The notes beneath the pieces are model-generated. The model had not been told where the DNA came from and did not search any database. It saw nothing but the letters and a program-made list of their open reading frames with translations. Below are positions 54,776 through 62,400 of a DNA stretch of 64,000 nt, piece by piece (positions within the stretch are counted from its first letter, which is position 1; every line of letters begins with the position of its first letter). A program made the position numbers and the translations under genes. Where the stretch lies: positions 124,001 through 188,000 of the forward strand of contig NZ_FNYE01000002.1 of NCBI RefSeq assembly GCF_900108945.1, in the 5' to 3' direction. The DNA is from Paraburkholderia diazotrophica. GTDB lineage: Bacteria > Pseudomonadota > Gammaproteobacteria > Burkholderiales > Burkholderiaceae.

Positions 54776-55929
54776 GCGGTCTGCGCGGGATGCACACGTC
54801 GTTCGAAATCGCCGACGCAAGCAGCGTCGCGTTCGCGCGCCGTGGCGCGAATGACGCGGCGCAGAAAGGCGCGCTCAATGAAACCGATACGGGCCGCGTC
54901 GCGCTGATCGTGACGGAAGCCGCGACCAACATTCTCAAGCATGCGCAGCACGGCGAACTGCTCGTGCGCGCGCTGCCTGCGGATGCGACGGGCGCGCTCG
55001 CCGACGGCGTCGAGATCATCGCCGTCGACAAGGGCCCAGGCATGCAGGACGTGCGTCACGCCTTTCACGACGGACGCTCGACGGCCGGTTCGCACGGTAC
55101 GGGACTCGGTGCGATCAATCGTCTGTCGGACGAATTGTGCGTGTACTCGCAGCCGCGTCTCGGGACCGTGCTGCGCGCCGTCGTGCGCAGCCGCGGCGCG
55201 AATGCTCGCGCGGCCACGGGCGCGGGCCGCCCGGCATCGGGCACGGACATCGGCGGCATCTGCGTGCCTTATCCGGGCGAATCCATATGCGGCGACGCGT
55301 GGGGCGTCGATGCCGATCAGAACGGCCTGACGATCACCGTCGCCGATGGTCTCGGTCACGGTCCGGATGCGCACGTGGCGGCAGCGAGCGCGATCGACGT
55401 CGTACGCCAACGCGCCGGACGTTCGCCCGCCACGTTGATGCAGCTCGCGCACAGCGCGCTGCGTCCGACGCGCGGCGCGGCCGTCGCCATCGCGCGGCTC
55501 GATCTTGCGCGCGCGCAGCTCACGTTCGCGGGCACAGGCAACGTCGCCGCGTCGGTCTTCAACGTCGCGCGCCCTGCATCCGTCAGCGGCAGGGCGGGGC
55601 TCGGCATGAACGCGTCGGGGCACGGCACGAACACTTCGACGAGCGGCGCGCGCAACAGCTGGCAGCTCTCGTCGCGCAACGGCATCGTCGGTCATACGAT
55701 GCGCGATTCGCAGGAATTCGAAGTACCGTGGACACGCAACGCGCTGCTGATCCTGCATTCGGACGGCATCGGCACCCGCTGGGATCTGGCCGCGTATCCG
55801 GGCTTGCATCTGCAGCCGGCCGTGATGATTGCCGCCGTGCTGTACCGCGATTTCTCCCGCCGCCGCGACGACGCGACGGTGGTCGTCGTCAAGGCGGATC
55901 AGCAATCGACTTGCATGGGACCTGAGTGA
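54760..55929 (+). CDS. GHKL ATPase plus SpoIIE-type phosphatase (RsbX-like fusion)
   Basis: About 389 residues. Residues 1-145 form an RsbT-like ATPase (VALIVTEAATNILKHAQHGE, VDKGPGMQDVRHAFHDG, then GTGLGAINRLSDELCVYSQP). Residues 150-385 form a PP2C/SpoIIE phosphatase (GDAWGVDADQNGLTITVADG, GHGPDAHVAAASAIDVV, LLILHSDGIGTRWDL). Phosphatases of this sort reset the stressosome by dephosphorylating RsbS/RsbR. Opposing kinase-like and phosphatase domains in one chain are interesting. Start uncertain: ATG 54760 overlaps RsbT by 16 bases; ATG 54790 (MHTSFEIAD) is an alternative. Confidence 0.85.
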   Translation: METSLSGLRGMHTSFEIADASSVAFARRGANDAAQKGALNETDTGRVALIVTEAATNILKHAQHGELLVRALPADATGALADGVEIIAVDKGPGMQDVRHAFHDGRSTAGSHGTGLGAINRLSDELCVYSQPRLGTVLRAVVRSRGANARAATGAGRPASGTDIGGICVPYPGESICGDAWGVDADQNGLTITVADGLGHGPDAHVAAASAIDVVRQRAGRSPATLMQLAHSALRPTRGAAVAIARLDLARAQLTFAGTGNVAASVFNVARPASVSGRAGLGMNASGHGTNTSTSGARNSWQLSSRNGIVGHTMRDSQEFEVPWTRNALLILHSDGIGTRWDLAAYPGLHLQPAVMIAAVLYRDFSRRRDDATVVVVKADQQSTCMGPE

Positions 55930-55949
55930 GACGCGGGATCGGAGCAGTG

Positions 55950-56170
55950 CTCTGCATGTGGCTCGAGTAAGAGCTCTGCATGGGGCTGGAGTAAGAGCTC
56001 TGCATGGGGCTGGAGTAAGAGCTCTGCATGGGGCTGGAGTAAGTGCTGAAGCACTAACTCCAGCCGACAGCTGAAGCACTAACTCCAGCCGACAGCTAAA
56101 GCGCCAACTCTGATCGACAGCTTTGCATGGGACCGGAGTACGGCGCTAAAGCGCCAACTCCTGTCGACAG
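55950..56170. repeat. cluster of 24-bp and 25-bp tandem repeats with inverted complementarity
   Basis: Four tandem 24-bp units with the core CTGCATGGGGCTGGAGTAAG occupy 55950-56045 (the first unit differs at two bases). Then 25-bp units with core AAGCACTAACTCCAGCC start at 56046 and 56071, with diverged versions at 56096, 56121 and 56146. The first family pairs with the second: 56030-56045 forms a 16-pair hairpin with 56048-56063 (one mismatch, loop GA). The cluster fills the whole space between the RsbX-like gene and the kinase. Confidence 0.85.
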
Positions 56171-56174
56171 GAGT
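56157..56174 (+). promoter_or_regulatory. palindrome covering the ribosome binding site of the RsbT-HisKA kinase
   Basis: ACTCCTGTCGACAGGAGT is an 18-base perfect palindrome. Its right arm contains AGGAG, the presumed ribosome binding site of the gene starting at 56186. If the palindrome folds in mRNA, the ribosome binding site would be sequestered. Confidence 0.5.
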
Positions 56175-56185
56175 AAATTTCACGC

Positions 56186-57631
56186 ATGACGACCCTCATA
56201 CTGCGGATCCAGCTAGATACCGAGGAAGACGTCGTCGCGGCGCGCCGCAAGGCGCGCTCGATTGCCGCTGAACTCGGCTTCTCTCTGCTCGACCAGACAC
56301 GCATCGCAAGTGCGGTATCGGAGATCGCGCGCAACGCTTTCGAATACGCGCATGGCGGCGAAGTGTCGTTCGCCTTCGACGGCGCGGCGAAGCCACAGGC
56401 GTTTCGGATCGACGTGCGCGACAAGGGGCCGGGCATCCGCGACCTCGAATCGGTGCTCGACGGCACGTACCGGTCGTCGACGGGCCTGGGCCTCGGCATC
56501 GCCGGCAGCCGTCGGCTGATGGACCACTGCGCGATCGAGTCGTCGGCGCAACGCGGCACGACGGTATCGATGGCGCGCTACCTGCCAAACGATCGGCAGG
56601 AAGTGACCGCGACCGACATCGACGGCATCGTGCGTGCCCTCGTTCAGCAGAACGCGCTGCAAGACAGCAAGGCCGGCGCGCGTCATTCGATCGACGAAGT
56701 GCACGAACAGAACCGCGAGCTGCTGTCGACGTTGACGGAACTGCGCGACCGCCAGGACGAACTCGTGCGTCTCACTCAGGAACTCGAAGCGACGAACCGC
56801 GGCGTGGTCGCGCTGTACGCGGAACTCGACGAGCGCGCCGACGAACTGCGCCGCGCCGACACGATGAAATCGCGCTTCCTGTCCAACATGAGCCACGAAC
56901 TGCGCACGCCGCTCAGCTCGATCCGCGCGCTGTCGAATCTGTTGCTGAACCGGCTCGACGGCGAACTTTCGGCGGAGCAGGAACGCCAGGTGCTACTCAT
57001 CCGCAAATCGGCTGAGGATCTGTCCGAACTTGTTAATGATCTGCTCGATCTGGCCAAGATCGAAGCGGGCCGAACCGATGTGACGCCCGTCTGGTTCACG
57101 GCTTCGGGACTCTTCGCGGCGTTGCGCGCAATGCTCACGCCGCTGCTGACCAACCCCGCCGTGAAGCTGATCTTCGAGGACGCATACGGTTTGCCACCCA
57201 TCTTCAACGACGAAGCCAAGCTCACGCAGATACTGCGTAATTTCGTCTCCAACGCACTCAAATTTACCGAGTGCGGGGAGATTCGCGTGAGCGCGCGGCT
57301 GGAGGCGGGCGGCGAACAGGTGACGTTTTTCGTGTCCGATACGGGCATTGGTATCGCTGAGGAGCACCAGCAAGTGATCTTCGAAGAGTTCGGCCAGGTG
57401 CAGAACCATCTGCAGCAGCGCGTAAAGGGCACGGGCCTCGGTTTGCCGCTATGCCGCAAGCTCGCTGCGCTGCTCGGCGGCTATACGGGCGTGGACAGCG
57501 CGCCGGGCGTCGGCTCGACCTTCTACGCGACGTTGCCGGTGAAGGCGCAAGCTGTCGCCGCATCGGGTACGGACGGCGCGGCAGGCGGTGCGGCGGGCAA
57601 AGCGGCCGTCGCGCACGGAGGCGCGTCATGA
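56186..57631 (+). CDS. hybrid histidine kinase with an RsbT-like N-terminal domain
   Basis: A 481-residue fusion. Residues 1-135 are an RsbT-like ATPase (AAELGFSLLDQTRIASAVSE, VRDKGPGIRDLESVLDG, GLGLGIAGSRRLMDHCAIES). A coiled-coil linker (LVRLTQELEATNRGVVALYA) leads to HisKA with FLSNMSHELRTPLSSIRALS (phospho-acceptor His near 233) and a HATPase with NFVSNALKFTECGEIRV, DTGIGIAEEHQQVIFEEFGQ and KGTGLGLPLCRKLA. The head suggests control by the stressosome, the tail a phosphorelay. Its last bases overlap the response regulator (ATGA). Confidence 0.9.
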   Translation: MTTLILRIQLDTEEDVVAARRKARSIAAELGFSLLDQTRIASAVSEIARNAFEYAHGGEVSFAFDGAAKPQAFRIDVRDKGPGIRDLESVLDGTYRSSTGLGLGIAGSRRLMDHCAIESSAQRGTTVSMARYLPNDRQEVTATDIDGIVRALVQQNALQDSKAGARHSIDEVHEQNRELLSTLTELRDRQDELVRLTQELEATNRGVVALYAELDERADELRRADTMKSRFLSNMSHELRTPLSSIRALSNLLLNRLDGELSAEQERQVLLIRKSAEDLSELVNDLLDLAKIEAGRTDVTPVWFTASGLFAALRAMLTPLLTNPAVKLIFEDAYGLPPIFNDEAKLTQILRNFVSNALKFTECGEIRVSARLEAGGEQVTFFVSDTGIGIAEEHQQVIFEEFGQVQNHLQQRVKGTGLGLPLCRKLAALLGGYTGVDSAPGVGSTFYATLPVKAQAVAASGTDGAAGGAAGKAAVAHGGAS

Positions 57632-59211
57632 CGCTTGCCGCTCCCCTCGTTCTCAACGTCGACGATAACGACGGCGCGCGCTACGCGAAAACGCGCGTGC
57701 TCGTGCACGCCGGTCTCGAGGTGATCGAGGCGGCGTCGGGCCAGGGCGCGCTCGATCAGGTGCGCGCGCACAAGCCCGCGCTCGTGCTGCTCGACGTGAA
57801 GCTGCCCGACATCAGCGGCATCGAAGTGTGCTCGATCCTCAAGCGCGATCCGCAGACGCGCTCCACACTCATCCTGCAAACGTCGGCTGCCGCCGTGCAG
57901 ACGTTCGACAAGGTCCGCGCGCTCGACGGCGGCGCGGACAGCTATCTGACCGAGCCGATCGAGCCCGCGGAACTCGTCGCCAACGTGCGCGCGCTGTTGC
58001 GGCTGCATCGCGCGGAGGAAGCGCTGCGCGACGCCGATCGCCGCAAGGACCAGTTTCTCGCGACGCTCGCGCACGAATTGCGCAACCCGCTCGCGCCGAT
58101 CCGCAACGCCGTCGAGCTGATGGACCCACGTCATCACGCAAACGACGCCGCGGTGCGCGATGCGCGCATGATCGCGCGCCGGCAGGTCGAGCATCTGAGC
58201 CGGCTCGTCGACGATCTGCTCGACGTGTCGCGTATCACGCACGGCAAGATTTCGCTGCAGCTGGAATGCGTCGACATCGCGGCGGCCGTGGCGACGGCGG
58301 TGGAGACGAACCAGCCGTTCATCGACAGAAAGCACCACACGCTGCGCGTCAGCATGCCCGACGAGCCGTGCATGATTCGCGGCGACGCGATTCGCGTCGC
58401 GCAGGTGATCGGCAATCTCCTGTCGAACGCGGCGAAGTACACGCCGGAGGGCGGTGTGATCGAACTCGATGTGAGCGAGACGGACGGCAGCATCGCGATT
58501 CGCGTGCGCGACAACGGCATCGGCATTCCGCCGAACGAGCTCGCCGACGTATTCAATCTGTTCATGCAGTCCGAAGATTCGCTCGTGCGCTCCGAAGGCG
58601 GGCTGGGCATCGGACTGTCGCTCGCGAAGACGCTCAGCGAACTGCACGGCGGCACGATCGAAGCGTTTTCGGCGGGCGCGGGCATGGGCTCGGAGTTCGT
58701 CGTCACGTTGCCCGTCGCGCAGCAACGGGAAGAGCGCGTGCGCGCATGCGGCGACACGCGCGACGAAGGCGCGGAGTCTTCCGCGCGCACACCCGGTTCG
58801 AAGCGACGCGTGATGGTGGTCGACGACAGCGTCGATGGTGCCGAGTCGATGTCGATTCTGCTCGAAATGCTCGGGCACGAAGTTCGCGTGCTGTACGACG
58901 GCGCAGCGGCGCTCGCGGCCGCGCCCGAGTTCAGGCCGGAAGTGGTGCTGCTCGATATCGGCTTGCCGGGCATCGACGGCTATCAGGTCGCGCGCGCGTT
59001 GCGCGCCGAGCCCGCGTCGGCGAACGCATTGCTGATTGCACTGACGGGCTACGGACAGGACAGCGACCGGCAGCGCACGCACGATGCAGGCTTCGATCAT
59101 CACCTCGTGAAGCCGGCTTCGCTCGACGATATCGAGCGCGTGATCGCAGCGGACGCGCTTGGCGCGCCGCGCAATCCGGGGACGCCCGCGCGTTCGGATG
59201 TGACGGAGTGA
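57628..59211 (+). CDS. REC-HisKA-HATPase-REC hybrid kinase
   Basis: A 527-residue cytoplasmic phosphorelay protein. REC1 (VLNVDDNDGARYAKTRVLV, phosphoacceptor in LVLLDVKLPDISG) at 1-125; HisKA with TLAHELRNPLAPIRNAVELM near 150; HATPase with GNLLSNAAKYTPEGGVIELD and VRDNGIGIPPNELADVFNLF; REC2 (RVMVVDDSVDGAESMSILLE, Asp in VVLLDIGLPGIDG) from 393 to the end. The start ATG 57628 overlaps the previous kinase. It is probably the phosphorelay partner of that kinase. Confidence 0.92.
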   Translation: MTLAAPLVLNVDDNDGARYAKTRVLVHAGLEVIEAASGQGALDQVRAHKPALVLLDVKLPDISGIEVCSILKRDPQTRSTLILQTSAAAVQTFDKVRALDGGADSYLTEPIEPAELVANVRALLRLHRAEEALRDADRRKDQFLATLAHELRNPLAPIRNAVELMDPRHHANDAAVRDARMIARRQVEHLSRLVDDLLDVSRITHGKISLQLECVDIAAAVATAVETNQPFIDRKHHTLRVSMPDEPCMIRGDAIRVAQVIGNLLSNAAKYTPEGGVIELDVSETDGSIAIRVRDNGIGIPPNELADVFNLFMQSEDSLVRSEGGLGIGLSLAKTLSELHGGTIEAFSAGAGMGSEFVVTLPVAQQREERVRACGDTRDEGAESSARTPGSKRRVMVVDDSVDGAESMSILLEMLGHEVRVLYDGAAALAAAPEFRPEVVLLDIGLPGIDGYQVARALRAEPASANALLIALTGYGQDSDRQRTHDAGFDHHLVKPASLDDIERVIAADALGAPRNPGTPARSDVTE

Positions 59212-59423
59212 GTTAGAACGAAACGACTTCAAAACAGGAAGAAACAAGCCGCATATCAAACAACGGGCACGGGGAACGAGGGATACAGCAGCGCAGTTGA
59301 CGAACAGTTGGCAGGCAGCAGGCAGGCAGTAAGCAACAACGGCAGGCACGGGCGAACGGCGCATCCGGCAATGACAGCATGCATGCGCGCGGGCAATACG
59401 GCGGGACAGGTGAGGCTGCGTCG

Positions 59424-62400
59424 ATGAAACCGGACAACACGATGGCGAGCGCGCGCCCTGAGGCGGATGCGGCGCTTGCGGGCAGCACGGCCCCGAGCTT
59501 TCTCGCGGGCGGCGGAGAGATGGGCAGCCTGATGCGTGGCTACGACTGGCGTGCAACGCCGCTCGGCGAGCCCGAAGCATGGCCGCAAAGCCTGAAGACG
59601 GCGATCCGCATCATGCTGACGTCGCGCCAGCCGATCTGGATCGGCTGGGGACAGGATCTGATCGTCTTCTACAACGATCCGTACAAGTCGATCATCGGCG
59701 GCAAGCATCCCGCCGCGCTCGGGCAGCCGACCTCGGTCGTATGGCGCGAAATCTGGAACGATATCCGTCCGCTGCTGCAAACGGCGCTGACGGGTACGGA
59801 AGGCACGTTCGACGAACAGAAGCTCCTGATCATGGAGCGCAACGGCTATCCGGAAGAGACGTACTACACGTTCTCGTACAGCCCGATTCCCGACGACAGC
59901 GGCGGCACGGGCGGCATCATCTGCGCGAACAGCGACGATACCGCGCGCGTGCTCGGCGAACGGCAGTTGCGGCTGTTGCGCGAGATCGGCGCGGCGACAC
60001 GCGACGCGCTGTCGTGGCGCGACGTCTGCGAGGGCAGCGTGCTCGCGCTGAAGAGCGATCCGCACGACATCACCTTCGCGCTGTTCTATCAGGCCGAGCC
60101 GGGCAGCACGGTCGCGTCGCTGGTCGGCGCGAGCGGCATTTCCGCCGATCATCCCGCCGCGCCGCGTTCGATGGACGCCGCGCGCGATCCCGCGTGGCCC
60201 TTCATCGACGTGTTGCGCAGCCAGCGACTAGCCATCGTCACGGATCTGGCGGAACGCTTCGCCACGCCGCTGCCCTCTGGCGCATGGCAGCGGCCGACGG
60301 TGCAAGCGGCCGTGCTGCCCGTGCAGCCAGCGGGCGAAACGGGACGCGGCGGCGTGCTGGTCATCGGGCTCAATCCGTACCGGCTCGTCGACGACAACTA
60401 CCGCTCGTTCCTGATGCTGGTCGCGCGGCAGATCGGCGCGGCGCTCGGCTATGCGGACGCGTTTGAAGAAGAGCGGCGGCGCGCGGAAGCGCTCGCGGAA
60501 ATCAATCGCGCAAAGACGGCCTTCTTTTCGAACATCAGCCACGAGTTCCGCACGCCGCTCACGCTGATGCTCGGTCCGCTCGAAGAACTGCTCGCGAGGT
60601 CGCAGGCGGCGAACGCGCCGGACCGGCCGCTGATCGAAGTCACGCATCGCAACGGCTTGCGGCTGCTCAAGCTCGTGAATGCGCTGCTCGATTTCTCGCG
60701 CATCGAGGCGGGGCGCATGGAGATGCATCCGCAGCCGACCGACCTTGCCGCCTTCACCGCCGACCTCGCGTCGCTGTTCCGCTCGACGATCGAATCAGCG
60801 GGCATGACACTTTGCGTCGATTGCGCGCCGCTGCCGCATCTCGTGCCCATCGATCGCGACATGTGGGAAAAGGTCGTGCTGAACCTGCTGTCGAATGCAT
60901 TCAAGTTCACGCTCGAAGGCACGATCACCGTCAGCGTGAAGAGGGCGGAGAACGGCAGCATCGAAGCGAGCATCGCCGATACGGGCATCGGCATTCCCGA
61001 GCACGAAATTGCGCGGCTCTTCGAGCGGTTTCATCGCGTCGAAGGAGCGATGGGCCGCACCGTCGAAGGCAGCGGGATCGGGCTTGCGCTCGTGCATGAA
61101 CTCGTGCGTCTGCATGACGGCGCGATACACGTCGAAAGCAAACTGGGCGTGGGCACGCGCTTTACCGTGGTGCTGCCGCCCGTCGCGTCGATGGACGCCG
61201 CGTCGAGCGATGGCGCTCGTGCCACGACGAGCGCGCAGGCGCAGAGCTACGCCGATGCCGCGTTGCGCTGGCTGCCCGGCGCGCACAACCCCGCCGACGA
61301 TGACGATGCGAGCGCACTCGTAGACTTCACTCAAGGCGCGGCGACAGCGGACAACGCCAGCGCGATCACGGGCAAGCTGCTCATCGTCGACGACAACGGC
61401 GATCTGCGCGACTACATGCGGCGCATCCTGACGGCGGCGGGCCACGAGGTGTGCCTCGCGGCGGACGGGGAAGAAGCGCTCGCCGCCGCCCGCGTGTGGC
61501 TGCCCGATCTCGTCGTATCGGACGTGATGATGCCGAAGCTCGACGGCTTCGGCCTGCTGCGCGAACTGCGTGCCGATGCCCGCTTGCGCGAGACGCCCGT
61601 GCTGCTGCTGTCGGCGCGTGCGGGCGAAGAGGCGAAACTGGGCGGCCTCGAATCGGGCGCCGACGATTATCTGATCAAGCCGTTCGCGGCGCGCGAACTG
61701 CTCGCGCGCGTCGCCGGCAATCTGCAGCTCGCGCGGCTGAGGCGCGAGACGGGCAACCGCCTGCGCGAGGAGTCGCGCACGCTCGAGATACTCAATCGCA
61801 TCGGTACGGCCGTCGCGGCTGAACTCGATCTGAACCGCGCGGTGCAAATCGTCGTCGATGCGGCGACGGAACTCACGGGCGCGGCCTTTGGCGCGTTCTT
61901 CCACAACGTGCAGGACGACAAGGGCGGCAGCTACATGCTGTACACGCTCTCTGGCGTGCCGAAAGACACGTTCGCGAAGTTTCCGATGCCGCGCAACACC
62001 GGGGTCTTTGCGCCGACGTTCAAAGGCGAAGGCGTCGTGCGCGTCGACGACGTGACGAAAGATCCGCGCTACGGCCACAATCCGCCGGATCGCGGCATGC
62101 CCGAAGGCCATCTCGAAGTACGCAGCTATCTCGCCGCGCCCGTCTTGTCGCGCACGGGCGAGGTGCTCGGCGGACTCTTCTTCGGCCATCCGAAGCCGGG
62201 CGTGTTCACCGCGCGCGCCGAGCGCATCGTCGAAGGCATCGCCGCGCAGGCCGCGACGGCCATCGACAACGCGCGCCTGTATCAGGCCGCGCAACGCGAA
62301 ATCGACGAGCGCACGAAGGCCGAAGAGGCGCTGCGCGAGCTGAACGAAACGCTGGAAGCGCGCGTCGCGGAAGCGGTCGCGGATCGCGACCGTCTGTGGG

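Noticed and set aside
55950..56170. CRISPR array, because of regular short repeats
   Set aside because: Units are directly abutting without variable spacers, there are two inverted families, and no cas genes are present.
57523..59580. A long minus-strand frame opposite the REC-HK-REC gene
   Set aside because: Arg/His-rich shadow without motifs; the plus-strand product is unambiguous.
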